64,000 bases of DNA from Astrocystis sublimbata (Eukaryota; Ascomycota; Sordariomycetes; Xylariales; Xylariaceae), in the NCBI GenBank assembly GCA_022453515.1, contig JAJNNY010000072.1, positions 110,171 to 174,170 of the forward strand, given 5' to 3'. The notes beneath the pieces were generated by a model. That model was not told the origin of the DNA and did not search any database. It was given only the letters and a program-made list of their open reading frames with translations. Numbering within the stretch: position 1 is the stretch's first letter; the number at the start of each line of letters is the position of its first letter. Positions 1-11,676 of this stretch are shown here, one piece after another. The position numbers and the translations under genes are program-made.

Positions 1-142
1 GTTAGCGCCAGCGCTATGTTTGCTCCGGCAGAATCGACCCAATATATGTTGCTGGGAACGGTCGGTGTGATACCTGTTCTTGGCCAAGCATATAACAGGG
101 TTGTGCTTTTCCTTTCGGTAATTCACGTTGATGCAATGCGCA

Positions 143-1361
143 CTAGGTGGTTATCATGGGCTCATGGCCATCCTGGCTATCATGTCGAGCCGTATCGTCA
201 CCGTCGAGACCTAGCTCAATGATTCTAGGTAGGTCCTTCTTGGTTTCCTTACGTGTAGCTTCTTCGCTCCAAACTCTCATCTGTGCAAGTTGCTGGATGG
301 CGGTCTGTTTGCGTTGGTTTTGGTGATCGAGAATCGCTTGATTCACCTGGTCGGCGACCTCTCTTCTAAGACTGGGCTCTAGAAGAGCTGATATCGATGG
401 GTCCAGGGAGTCATCCTTGGGGAAGACAAGAAGCGACATGGTGTTCTCCAAAGCCTCAAGAAACTCCGGTCTCGTTACTGCCTGTGGGCCTAGTTTGGTC
501 TGCGCAAATTGTAGTGCAGCTGTGATATCACGTTCGGTGCTATTATTGCAGACCCGGATCAGTTCCACAAGTTGCAGGCGACGGAGTGCAAACAGCAACA
601 TGTCGTCATTATCTAGAATCTTTAGATTATTAGTCGCGTGCGTCTGATAAGTATGACAAGCAATAGTAAAGCGGACAGGTGATAAGTGCTCATAGAAAAG
701 TGGTTGTTTCTCATCAGTGATCCGAAGACCAATATGAGTGGTGCATGTTAAACTCGTGTTCTAATCACAGCAGTTGTGGGGGGAGGAAGAATTCACCTAC
801 CGATGGAGATACCTCATTCAACTCCAGTATGGCATTCTCGATCTCTCCTCTCTGTATGTAGTTCCGAATTATAGATCGCTGCTGGATTGCGAATGTAGGC
901 TGTTGAGGTGGAAGATTGGCTTCTGAGGAGAACTTGGCCGCCGCATTGGGATACCCAGCGACAGTGAGGTAATCGAGAATCAGCGCATTTATGTCACTTT
1001 TCAATAGCGAGGTTAGTAAAAATGATGCTCCAAGATAGCCAGGAACCGCAAAAATATGTGTCATTTTGGTTCTTATCAGAAGATAATAAAATCGATCTCC
1101 GCATTGCGTACTCAGAGAGATTCCCATTGATTATTTGTTGCATCATGAAAGGACGGGCGGGGTAGGAAGCTGAGGCGGGGACGGGTTATATTTACCTCTT
1201 TGGTGTCTGCACATCTTCGACCCGCTGTATGAAGGGATGCTTCACGGGATGCGTCACAGACAGCGTGGCGGTGGACGATGATGAAGTCTACTCCAGGCTC
1301 GGTCAGTTTTTTCCCGCCCGCCGTGATCAACCAATCAACGAAACAAGTGACGCACCATCAT
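143..1361 (-). CDS. GID8: GID8-like subunit of the GID/CTLH ubiquitin ligase
   Basis: This is probably the scaffold subunit of the GID/CTLH E3 ligase, which in yeast marks gluconeogenic enzymes for degradation. LisH, CTLH and CRA segments appear in order: LisH/CTLH in exon 3 (core INALILDYL) and CRA in exon 4 (LLFALRRLQLVELIR). My exon model on the minus strand is 1361-1356, 1287-1196, 996-797 and 612-143, which keeps frame and gives 255 residues, a usual length for the family. The first coding exon is only ATGATG; the next exon has an in-frame stop directly before it and no ATG of its own, so an upstream start is required. The 68-base first intron has a CTGAC branch point and ends in TAG. 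The gene is divergent from URK1. The family call is strong; the tiny first exon and the GTGAAT donor of intron 3 are inferences. Confidence 0.85.
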
Positions 1362-2345
1362 GTCAGCCAAGGACATCACATGAGCAGGTCTCAACATCCC
1401 ATCAGTTGATATTATACGGAAGAGAAGAGTAAGTAGTATGCTTCAGGGACTTATCGGGGGCAAGAGGGCTGGTTTTGTGACATGGCTTGAAGAGACGAAG
1501 CTTGCAGGTCGATGAGGGTGGTTGTGGGAGAAAGGAAAGAAAGCTTCGCAGGGAATCAGCCTCCACGTACCTATATTGGTCCAAGCTCCTTGCATTCCAG
1601 CAGCTAGATCGCTAACGGTTAGTGTCGTCGCCCGCCCAGCAATGCCTGCCCACGCAGCCTGCCTCGCCTGCCTCTTGCCTTGCCGTACAGCAGCAGGCAC
1701 CTAGCTCGCCTAGGCAAGTACCTACATGTAGATAGGGAGGTACCTGCCGTGACTGGGAGAACCGCCTCTAGGTTCCAGTAGTGGCTGCAACTGCACCGTA
1801 GTCGTCTGTTAGGTGCAGTGGGCGTGCCAGCTTGGACAGCTACCACGTGTAATTGAACCAATCATGGTCCAGTCTCTATCAACCAGACCCTTTTCTACCT
1901 TCTCCTTATTACATAGTCCAGGATTAGGTCCTGGCATGCTTGGATCTCCCCAGTGAATGCTGTCGTCAAGGTTGGGACCAAATCTAGGTTTGATAATGGA
2001 TTGATCAGGGATACAGATACACTCTTCTTTCCTTCGTCTCCCTCTCGCATTGCGCTCTCTTTCTCTTCTACCGGACCGGGTTCATCCTTTGGCACTCTAT
2101 CCCAGACAACACGTCAGTCATCCTTCACGCATTCTCCTTCTCCTCTAGATTTGCGTGAGCTCTCTTTTGGCTTTTATTACAGCTGTCTTGGCAGGCATGT
2201 GATAGCCATCCTCACGTGCCCTTCGAAGTCGATCCACCATCACTGCATCAACACGTTGCCCGGTATCTGAAATACCCGCTGCTTACGTCGAAATTTTCAT
2301 GTCTTCATTATCGACTCTACAAAATAACGGTGACCAGCGGTAGCA
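1362..2345. promoter_or_regulatory. Shared divergent upstream region of GID8 and URK1
   Basis: This stretch of nearly 1 kb separates two start codons that point away from each other, so it should hold both promoters. The part near URK1 (about 2010-2210) is CT-rich, as is common just upstream of fungal transcription starts. No defined factor site could be assigned, and the open frames in it look like chance. Confidence 0.4.
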
Positions 2346-4403
2346 ATGGATACTGCCATAAGCTCGCCAGGTCGCGGAGGCGACAAAAATGCAGCCACCC
2401 TTACCAAGCGTGCACATTACAGCCCACCGTATGTTACTCGTTGGAGCCTTGTATTTCCCCTTTCGCCATGTCTCACTCTGAAATGAAAACTCCCTGGTGT
2501 ATCCATATTCCACTCATTGCTACTTCTACAAGCATATAGGTCATTTGGGGAGTGCGTTGAAGGAAGAATTGTTGACTTTGAGGTGTTAGGTGGGCTGATC
2601 TTAGCATCATTGGCATTGCTGGCAGCTCCGGCTCGGGCAAATCTACACTGTCACACGCCATCGTAAGCCAGTTGAACTTGCCATGGGTAGTGATATTATC
2701 GATGGTCGGTCGTTGCATTCCCAGGCCGTGGCAGAGCCTAGGTGAACTGACCGATGTTGCAGGACTCGTATTATAAGCCACTAGACGCTGAGGCATCCAA
2801 GAAGGCGTTCTTGAATGAATATGACTTTGACTCTCCCGATGTAAACATACTATCTCTCGTTTAATGGCATGTCCGGTGTTGATGTAGCCTTACACAGGCC
2901 ATCGATTTCGACGCGTTGCTTGAAACCCTCCAGGACCTGAAGGCTGGGTAGGTGCAATTCTTGCAGATTCGCTCCCAAATTTCCCAGGCTTGTTCTATAT
3001 AACAAGTGCTGACCGGGCATATAGTAAGCGTGCCGAAGTCCCTATATATTCCTTCGAGAAACACGCGCGAGTGGAAAAGACGACGACAATATACTCTCCC
3101 CATGTCCTCATTTTAGAAGGCATATTTGCGCTGTATGATCCCAGAGTTATGGATCTGATGGATATGAGGGTAGGTATGAGCAGGACCTACTCGGTATGGG
3201 TTAGTGTTGACTCCTTGGTAGATCTATTGTGAAGCAGATGCAGACCTCTGCCTCTCTAGAAGAAGTAAGTGCCAGTATGATGATCGGTATTGAAACCCTA
3301 CTAAATCGCGGTGTTTTCAGTCTTGCGCGATGTCAGGGACCGCGGCCGTACCGTAGATGGTTGTATCAAGCAGTGGTTCGCATACGTTAAGCCCAACTAT
3401 GAAAAGGCAGGCCACGTCCACATCAGACTAGACTGTTCGCCAGGCTGACACTACGCACTCCACAGTACGTCGTACCTCAGAGAAAGCAGGCCGGTATGTA
3501 GTAATATTGAAGAAACCGCAGTGAACACGCTAACGAATATTCCAGACATTATCGTGCCTAGAGGGATTGAAAATCTGGTGGCTATGAGTAAGTGGTTGTA
3601 GCTACCAAGAACAAGCAATTGCTAACCATATGAAGCCATGGTCACCCACTATATCGAAAGAAAATTACTAGAAAAATCGAAACACCATCGTGAGGCGTTG
3701 AAAAGCTTAGAAGCTGGGTCTGAAGGCGAGCCCCTCTCGAAACGAGTGATGTTCCTGAAGGACACTCCCCAGCTCAGGGGCATGAACACGCTGATTCAAG
3801 ACATCGACACGTTGAGCGAGGACTTTATATTCTACTTCGATAGATTCACCTGCCTCCTCATTGAACAGTACGTAACGGATTGTTTCCTTCGGGTAATCCC
3901 ACTGACGTCGAAAAAATAGGGCCTTAAACAACGTCCACTACAAGGAACTCACTGTCGAGACGTCGAAGGGGGTGCCATATCATGGGCTTGCTCCTAAGGG
4001 CGAGGTTAGCGCCGTGTTGGTCCTCAGAGGTGGCGCTGCGTTTGAAGCAGGGCTGAGAAGAGTGATCCCAGATTGTCGTACGGGACGGCTCCTGATCCAA
4101 AATAACGTGCGGACCGGAGAGCCGGAACTACACTACTTGAAGTTGCCCAAAGATATTAACGAACATGAAAGTGTGCTGCTGCTAGACTCTCAAATGTCGA
4201 GCGGTGGCTCCGGTCTAATGGCTGTCCAGGTCTTGGTCGATCACGGCGTACCCCAAGATCGCATTGTCTTTGCCACTTATTCTGCAGGACACGTTGGCTT
4301 ACATCGTCTCACGAAAGTATTCCCTGAGATCTCAGTCGTGGTTGGAAACATGGTGCCGGACATTGAGGAGAGATGGATCGAAAACAGATATTTCCGATGC
4401 TAA
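2346..4403 (+). CDS. URK1: Uridine kinase with C-terminal UPRT-like domain
   Basis: The enzyme phosphorylates uridine and cytidine in cytosolic pyrimidine salvage. The P-loop GSSGSGKS lies near residue 35-45, followed by the kinase core (DSYYKPL, EGIFALYDPRV, EADADLCLSRR, RDVRDRGR). The second half is a uracil phosphoribosyltransferase-like domain (SAVLVLRGG, PDCRTGRLLIQ, LLLDSQMSSGGS) ending RYFRC. Eleven exons keep frame: 2346-2428, 2590-2704, 2763-2840, 2898-2947, 3025-3169, 3222-3264, 3321-3406, 3466-3493, 3546-3587, 3636-3867 and 3920-4403. They give about 461 residues, normal for fungal Urk1. The start is chosen because its exon splices in frame to the conserved segment before the P-loop. 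The intron after 3406 begins with GC, not GT, and has a CTGAC branch point. In this family the UPRT-like domain is generally thought not to be an active UPRT. Confidence 0.92.
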
Positions 4404-5060
4404 TTGTTCTAGTTGCTCGTCTCAGCTGACTACCTAGGTAGGTAGGTAGGGATAGACCCATAACCGTATACCTCACCTCGGTAAAGGATAAGTAATTGGG
4501 ACGTACATAGGCAGATATAACTACCTAAGGTAGGTAGGCAACCTTCGGCATATGGGAGTTGGTGGCATAGCAATCCAAATTTCAATTCTACCCATAGGTA
4601 GCATAAATTACTGCATAAGCATTTCCGCTTTTGCCCGATTGATTCCGAATTTCTGCGAGTGACAGTGTAAAGACTGATGTAAGGCGCATGAGATAAATGT
4701 GTCATCGGTCGAGAGAGCTACTAGCTCTCAGCTCGTATATTGTCGACCAATCAGAGTTCGATCGTTATAAGTCGCGCTTGTTCAATCCGCCTTCGTTCAA
4801 CGGCCGACTACCCTACATTGCGATACAGTATCATGGCTGGTTTGTGGTCAGCATCTGGGGCACTTGGGCAGGAAACAATATAAAACCCTCGGATTGACAT
4901 ACCTACCTAGTATGTCTTTCCTTTAACTCTGTCCCTCCCATCATTCAGTCCACACTTCCACCGACCTCGAAGTCTACTAAGTACCTGCTCACCTACCTCT
5001 TTCCACTCAACCTCTCTTACACTTGGCAATAAGCAATTCTCTTACTGGTTCTATTCCGAA
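4404..5060. other. Intergenic, rich in TAGGTA motifs
   Basis: No gene is seen. Tandem and inverted copies of the TAGGTA/TACCTA motif occur at about 4432-4450, 4520-4540 and 4900-4910. The last 150 bases are pyrimidine-rich and probably form the hydrolase promoter and leader. Confidence 0.5.
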
Positions 5061-6241
5061 ATGTCTGAGAACAAACCGATCCTTGTCTTCTGTCCTGGGG
5101 CGTGGTGCGCCGCCGAATACTTTAGGTTCACGACAGATATCCTCACAACAGCCGGCTTCACCTGCTTGGCGGTCTCTCTTCCCAGCGTCGGTTCAGATCT
5201 AAGACCCAAAGACGCCCCTCCCATCACCCAAGGCCTTCAGTACGCAGTCCGGCGTCGTTTTTCTCCCTCTCAATCACCTCCCTCTCTGGACCGCACTCGA
5301 GTTTTTGACTGAAAGAATTTTCCCTAACGATTGGTGAACTTACAGAGCTGATGCCAAGGCCGTGCGAGACGTTGTCATACCACAACTCGATGCAGGACAC
5401 GATGTGATTATCGTATGCCATAGCTACGGAGGCGTGGTCACCAGCGAGGCAGTCAGGGGCTTGGATCGCGCCTCGCGTGGCCCAGGCACTGGCGCCGTGA
5501 TCCGTCTCGTTTACGTTGCGGCCATCTTGTTGGATATTGGGAACAAGGTGTGGCCTGAGGACCCCCCTGCATCGGAATTCATCGTAGAAGGTGACCTCTG
5601 CTGGCGCAACCCCGCGGCGCCAAACCCGGAGATCTGGGTCGCGGGTTGCAATGAGGAACAAATGAAGCTTCTTGGTTCATCTATACGCAGGTGAGCCCGT
5701 CCCAACTCACTCGAGTGTCTACTTCCAAAACACTTTGAACTACCTGGCTGGGCTTGTTCTATACAAGAAGCACCTGGGAGGTCCTGGCGCCGTCAAAGCG
5801 TCACTACGGCATTTCTTCAAGCAGACAGTATGAATTCCGGTACTAACTGCCAATAGCCATGCACGCCAATGCTTCAAGGAGCCCGTAACATACGACGGCT
5901 GGCGACACATTCCCGGCACGTATGTCATCGCTAAAGAAGACCTCATGCCAAATAGTATGTAAATATCAAACTCATTTCTTCCCTCCTGCCACAAGTCCCA
6001 ACGGCATTAATCACCCTGATGGGTATTCTTCTCACGAGACAGCATGAATCACGTGCAACTTCTTCAATTTCAAGGACAACTACTGACTCCGTGGGTTGGA
6101 GTGATCGCTGCTGCGCCAGAGGGCCACAAGTTTGACGAGATCGTTGAGGTTGACGGTGGCCACTTTGCATTTTGCGGCGCACCAGAGCAGGTGGCGGATG
6201 CCATACAGAAAGCTTCGAGAAAGGCTTTGGAAAGCAGCTAG
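5061..6241 (+). CDS. Alpha/beta-hydrolase fold protein
   Basis: This is a small soluble alpha/beta hydrolase of the AB_hydrolase_6 type, with unknown substrate. Exon 1 (5061-5239) has the first strand and oxyanion region (VFCPGAWC). Exon 2 (5346-5690) has the nucleophile elbow CHSYGG, where Ser is the likely catalytic residue. A later exon reads HARQCFKEP...YDGWRHIPGTYVI, the segment that normally precedes the catalytic acid. The last exon ends with DGGHFAF, whose His is the likely catalytic base, then an amphipathic tail. Exons 1 and 2 join in phase at a CA/A codon. I could not fix the exon between 5691 and 5870 confidently: candidate frames are short and do not clearly match the family, so an annotation error or slight decay is possible. 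No signal peptide is seen, and fungal relatives are mostly uncharacterised. Confidence 0.8.
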
Positions 6242-6887
6242 GTTGTATTATATTTAGCATGTTGCTGCCCCCTGACGATTAGCAACAGCTACACCAGCTA
6301 TCTGTAAAACTAGAGAATGATAATCTCCTCCATCCTGTCAAAATAAGACCGTGTGTGTTATTTCATGTGTATCAAAGTATTTATTGATTATATTAGTCAT
6401 TACCATGCACCGATGGGGGAGGCCATTCATTCGTTGTCATGTTGACATACCTCCCTCCTCTAGGTAGGTAGGTAGGTAGTAGCTATTGTCCTCAATTGAA
6501 ACATGCTTACTTTTTACTTGTGCTTATAATTTACTATCACACACACGCAAACGAAGACATGCCACGGATAGCTCCCTGTTCCAAGCCCTGACGTGAACAT
6601 CAAACAATAGGGGCATCCATCCATTCATGTATCTAAGTATCTAACTATTTTCCCTTAACAATACATGCGCACATACAATTAATTACTGCTACTTTGCTTA
6701 CTTACTTACTTGCTTACCTTTCTTTCCTTTGCTTGTTAATATAGTTATAGATAGATAGTAATTATTTATCTACTCTCTCTCTCTCCCTTACACAAAAGTT
6801 ATAACATTCAGAAAAATCAATTGATAAAATAAATAGAGACAGATGAGCCAGACAGACGGATTGTCTTTCTCATGAATGGCAAAATGA
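6242..6887. other. Intergenic AT-rich stretch
   Basis: No gene is seen. It contains a TAGGTA tandem run (about 6463-6480), a TTAC-rich stretch (about 6690-6720) and a CT tract (about 6773-6787). An AAAA run at 6881-6884 reads as T4 on the minus strand just past the tRNA and would serve as its Pol III terminator. Confidence 0.5.
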
Positions 6888-6940
6888 TGCGGTGAGTGTG
6901 GATTGAACACACGACCTTCAGATTTAGTGATGAAGTGTAA

Positions 6941-6972
<32 letters not shown>

Positions 6973-6977
6973 CCCGC
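6888..6977 (-). tRNA. tRNA-Phe (GAA) with a 17-base intron
   Basis: Read on the minus strand, the 90 bases fold as a cloverleaf. The D arm is GCTC/GAGC and the anticodon stem is TCAGA/TCTGA. The anticodon loop is CTGAAGA with anticodon GAA, and the T arm is GTGTG/CACAC around TTCAATC, with discriminator A. A 17-base intron sits directly after position 37, the standard nuclear tRNA intron site. The mature part closely follows fungal tRNA-Phe. One acceptor-stem pair (5:68) is G-A, so the stem has a single mismatch. A T4 terminator follows. Confidence 0.95.
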
Positions 6978-8512
6978 TTGATTGATGAAAGCGGGCATTC
7001 AAAAAGAGACTATATCCTAGGCGGCGAGAGATAGAACGGCGAAATTCTGAATATGCGGAACCATGTGGGGTTTGGTAGCCAACCTTATTTATCTATGCTG
7101 CTTTAGGGAAACATTCAACATGAATGAGCCTTGAGAAATAAGTTTCGCGAGTGTCACAGGACAGATAATGAGATTTGTTTGTCTTTATCTTTCCGTGCAA
7201 ATGTTAGCAAATACCTAGGTAGATACGGACACGGACGGGATGTGTCATCTGGCTAGGGGTGAGTCTGAGAGAGGATATGTGGGTGATAGTAGCTACTGTA
7301 GTAGTACGTAGTGATAGGGTACATACACACGGTTGGGTCCGTCTTCTAGGGATAGAGGAAGGGCTGATGTTCTCGTAAACCTTGTTCGGTTTGATTTGTT
7401 GTTTTGATCCAACGAAGCATCATCAATAAACCCCTTGATACTTACGCAATATACCGACTTACCCTAGCTAGATGACCACCCACTATAGCTAGTGTAAACC
7501 ACACTCTCTTCCTGGCTCTTCCATTACTTATTATTACCTGCGGTGTTAAGTCGAGGAGATAAATATAGTCATGGCGAAGAGAGAGAGGGAGCTTGCACCA
7601 GCACGGGCGCATATTTCTGTTTATGACGTGTTGGCTATCTATATCACATTTACATTATTACCAGGACTTGATACAGGCACGACAGAATGCCGAGAGCGTC
7701 TGAAGGCGGGGTTTGAATTCCTTCAATTTCTGAAATTCCTTGGGGTTGACACATGACAATCTCAGTCAATGCCACGACATACTGGGTACCAAACTAAGTA
7801 GTAACAGTAGGGGGTAGTAAGTTATGTGAGACACCACCATTGGAAAAGGAATATTTAGATGAGAACGTTTTACAACTACGTAGTAGATATTTAAGTTGTT
7901 TTGTTTTGTGCAGGTGCTTGCTTACTTTCTGCCTGCCAAGGTTGATGGCAACGTTCCTGTATAATTAGGTACATATTCAGTCGTCCCCTTGACAGACCTG
8001 GAGGAAAACCATAGGCTATCGTGTATGTGAATACACAGCTTCGGGAGTGATCGTCAAAGCGAACACTGCTATGCCCCTGAAAATCGGCCTGGAGGGGATG
8101 CTGCCCTGGCATCCTGGAGCGATAAACTCGACACATTCTGACAAGGTTGGCACATATATTGGGCTGTAGGTGTGAGCCTGCTCGCCTGCAGCAGCTACCT
8201 AGGTATCGAACAGCACTAAATTAGGGAGGGGAGGGATGCTACCCTGCGTGAACCGCCCAAGACTGGCTAGCTGAATGGGGAGGTACCTGCACTGGAGTCG
8301 GTCGTGGGCAGGTACCGTACCTAGGCAGGCCCGGCAGGCTCGCACAGGCAGGCCAGCAGGCTTCAGCTATCCATTCCCAATCTCCCACTAGCGACCATCC
8401 CGTTCCATTGCATTGTTTTACGTTGCGGCCATCTCCCACATTACGTCGCTTGTTCTTGTTTGTCGACTACCAACAATCTATTGCGAGACCACAGACATCA
8501 TAGCTTGTCAAG
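6978..8512. other. Intergenic region upstream of the BAR-domain gene
   Basis: No supported gene is seen in this 1.5 kb. A 61-codon frame at about 7571-7756 has no recognisable features and is probably chance. Scattered TACCTAGGTA motifs occur, for example at about 8198-8206 and 8318-8326. The last 150 bases are pyrimidine-rich and presumably carry the promoter of the next gene. Confidence 0.45.
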
Positions 8513-9842
8513 ATGGACAATTTCAAAGCTTTCGGCAACACTCTGGGCACTAGCTTCAGGTGAGTCGCCATAGCATGCTTGTCGTCATAGCACCTATATA
8601 GACGAGAGCTTCGTCGCTGATACGCATCTGCGCCCAGCACCATCGGGTCTACCATCACACCCTCCCTCTCCCGTGGCTTTCAGTACACAAAGGAGCAGTT
8701 TGGTCAGGCCGAGGACAAGGTCAGTCGATCCGTACAGCCGTCTATCGCCAGCCATGTGCCAGTGACTAACCGAGCCGTCATCTGCAGACCGAGCTTCCCC
8801 CTGACTACATTGACCTGGAGAAGCGCGTGGACGCCCTGAAGCAGGTTCACCAGAAACTGCTTGCCGTGACGTGAGTGCCAGCCAAACCGCCAAGGATAGC
8901 CCCCGTTGCTCCTGTGGACTGGCTGACTGATCGCATCCTAGCTCTCAATACTCCAATGAAGCATACGACTACCCACCCAACATCAAGGAGACCTTCCAGG
9001 ACCTCGGCCGTACTGTCAGCGAGAAGGTCCAGCTCCTCTCCTCGGCATCCACGCCTGCCGAGGCGCAGGCTGCTTTGACTGCCCCTCCGACCGCAAAGCC
9101 CCAGCCGAAGACATTCAACCATGCCATTGCCCGCGCCAGTCTAGCCAGCTCCCAATTGCTACACCAGCAGCACACCGGTGCTGGCGAAGACCCTCTGGCC
9201 ACGGCCCTGGAGAAGTATGCGCTGGCCGAGGAGCGTGTCGGCGAGGCCCGTCTTGCCCAGGATGCTCAGATCCAGAGCAGGTTCTTGGCTGGTTGGAATA
9301 CCACCCTAAACACCAACCTGATGTTCGCCACACGCGCACGCAGGAATGTCGAACGCACTCGTCTGACCTTGGACTCTGTCAAGTCCCGCGCCAAAGGTAC
9401 AACCTGGAAACTGCCTGGGGGCACGCCTCGCGAGGAGCAAGCCGGTTCCGATGAGCTCTCCCCTGAGGCCCAAGAGGAGATCGAGAAAGCCGAAGACGAG
9501 TTCGTCACGCAGACAGAGGAAGCTGTGGGTGTCATGAAGAACGTGAGTCACCACCACAAATACCGAAAAGGTACCTATGCTTTGAGTGGGCCGTAGCTGA
9601 TTATACTTTCAAGGTCCTCGACACCCCTGAGCCACTCCGTAACCTGGCCGAGCTTATTGCCGCTCAGGTCGAGTTCCACAAGAAGTCTTACGAAATCCTG
9701 AACGAGCTGGCTCCAGTCATCGAAGGTCTCCAGCTCCAGCAGGAGGCACGTAGTCGCGAATAAGTACCCATTACAGGTGCCGTTTGCTGACGGGTCCTTT
9801 TTATAGGGAAACTACCGCAAGAGCCGTGAAAACGCTTCGTAA
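8513..9842 (+). CDS. GVP36: BAR-domain protein of the Gvp36 type
   Basis: This is a membrane-curving coiled-coil protein; yeast Gvp36 is a Golgi-vesicle BAR protein with roles in endocytosis and traffic. The start MDNFKAFGNTLGTSFS is typical of the fungal family, and a long charged, Ala/Gln/Glu-rich helical body follows. Exons are 8513-8559, 8638-8719, 8788-8870, 8942-9542, 9614-9745 and 9807-9842, giving 326 residues in frame. The last step is unusual: without it the frame stops at 9763 after EARSRE. The downstream piece reads GNYRKSRENAS, which looks like the family's usual C-terminus, and is preceded by a CTGAC branch point (9786-9790) and an AG. That implies an intron (9746-9806) starting with GC. 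The family call is strong; the final intron is inference. Confidence 0.85.
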
Positions 9843-10818
9843 AAAATTGAGCACTTGCATTTTTGAAACAAATCATGGAGTTTTGATACACAATCCCATC
9901 GGATGATGTGAGGATCTCCGAAGGAGGTCTGTCTTTGAAGTGCATGACTGCGAAGGGATACTGAGGGATTTTTCAGTTTCATTTCCAAATTTTCATTCTC
10001 TATCTTGACATGCCACGCCGACTGGTTTCGATTCTTATTTGGTGGACGAGTGGATGGGAGGCTTCCGTCCGTGATACGACTGAGCCCACAGAAATGCAAA
10101 GAGATAGGCCCAGGCCAGTAGAACCACTTACACAACGCTGTTACACAACGCTGTTGGAATGATGCATGTTTCGTGCCTCGATTGTGCAGAGACTTATTAC
10201 TGAGCCTGCTCGCAATCAAACACATCTGACGAGGTCTCTTTGTCAGATGGTACACCACCTTTTCTCACTCAAGTGGTGAGTTCGACTTCAAGTCAACTGA
10301 TGCCTCCATGATGTTTTGTCATTGCTGTGTTCGAATACTACCAGCTCCAGCAATAACTCCCATACTCGGTCGCTACAGATGTGCGGTATTTTACCATATT
10401 ATCTAATGACTGCACTGGCCTACAACGTATTGGAAGCTTGAAGTGTCACGGTGTCTACGTACATGTCACAAATATGATGCTATTTGGGTACAGTGCATTG
10501 TAAAACGCCAGCTCTGATTGGACAATTAGCTGTATAGGCGACCCACTCACGTGATTGAGACTCGAGAGCTCTGACGTTCCGCCCAGGCCCACCGCCAAGG
10601 GAGGTACCAAGGTACCTAGCTGCAGTACCTCCGGGGGAGGTTAGGTAGCCTGAGACAGCCTGTAGAGGACCGAACCTTGGCAATTCGGTGGTGGTGGTGA
10701 TTGATTGATTGATTAATCAGATTGCCTGACTGATGCTGTCCGACTCACTGATTCGCGAGGCCCGGAAGCTGTAACCACCATACAACCACCCCCCAACGCA
10801 CCCTCACACTCGCCCACG
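9843..10818. other. Intergenic, terminator and promoter DNA
   Basis: No gene is seen. It includes an 11-base direct repeat (ACACAACGCTG) at about 10131-10153, a TACCAAGGTACC-type inverted motif near 10605-10630 and a TTGA tetranucleotide run at about 10700-10717. The final 60 bases are C-rich and probably leader sequence of the complex I gene. Confidence 0.4.
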
Positions 10819-11676
10819 ATGCGTCGGACTCTACGACTCCTCGCCGATGTCAAGCCCGCCCGCTACCTCGAGGCGGGCAACCCCACCGGTCTGACCGGCC
10901 TGTACACCCACAGCTCGCCGCGCTCGTCGCTGCTGTTCCTGTACTCGCACACCCTCGACAAGCTGCAGCGCTTCCCCGAATCGTCCATGTACCGCAAGTC
11001 CGTCGAGGCCCAGACGAAGCACCGCATGGCCATCCTCGAGGCTGCCGTGCCCCCCGGCTACGAGGAGTGGGCCGAGCGCGCGCGCAAGGTCGTCGAGGAG
11101 AACCCCGACGAGTTCAGCATCGACACCCGCGCAAAGGTCGACGGCGCCAAGGCCATCTGTGTCACCGCCGGCGAGTCCCTCTTCGTCCACCGCACAGACC
11201 CCCAGCCGCGGGACAGCCGGTACCTGGAGTGGGATGGCGAGAGGGACGAGGGCAACGGAAACGAGGGACTGCGTGGCCCCGAGGAGCGAGAGGACCCCCG
11301 CCTCAGCTCGGTCTATTCAAGGAAGCCGCTCGAGCTCCCTAGCAAGGTCAAGTGGGAGGCCGAGCCGCAGATGACGGCCGACCAGTACGTTGTGCTTCCC
11401 GAAGGTGATTCGGACACGGGTCGGACTGCTAACATGGGGTCTTGCGCAGGGTTGAGGAGGTCGAGAACAAGATTGGTGCCGGTCTAATCGAGGAGGTGGT
11501 GCAAATGGCCGAGAGCGAATTGAAGCTCATCGATGTCATGTACGAGTCCAAAGTGTAAGTGCTACTACGAAAATCGGACATCTATTCATGAGAAGCTAAC
11601 GGAATGTAGATGGGAGAGTCTAGAAGAGCAGCCACCAGCAGGTCAGTGGGAGTACTTTGAACGGAAATCGACATAA
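10819..11676 (+). CDS. Complex I accessory subunit (29.9 kDa, NDUFA5/B13 family)
   Basis: This is a nuclear-encoded accessory subunit of mitochondrial NADH:ubiquinone oxidoreductase, on the matrix side of the peripheral arm. The N-terminus (MRRTLRLLADVKPARYLE) is Arg-rich and suits mitochondrial import. It is followed by the hallmark segment TGLTGLYTH, then the three-helix ETC_C1_NDUFA5 region (LQRFPESSMYRKSVE, HRMAILEAAVPPGYEEW). Exons 10819-11384, 11450-11554 and 11610-11676 join in phase and give 245 residues ending in EYFERKST. That is close to the Neurospora 29.9 kDa subunit, which is longer than animal NDUFA5 because of a C-terminal extension. Both introns have CTAAC branch points. An acidic, Gly-rich stretch around residues 135-155 is probably a flexible linker. 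Confidence 0.92.
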
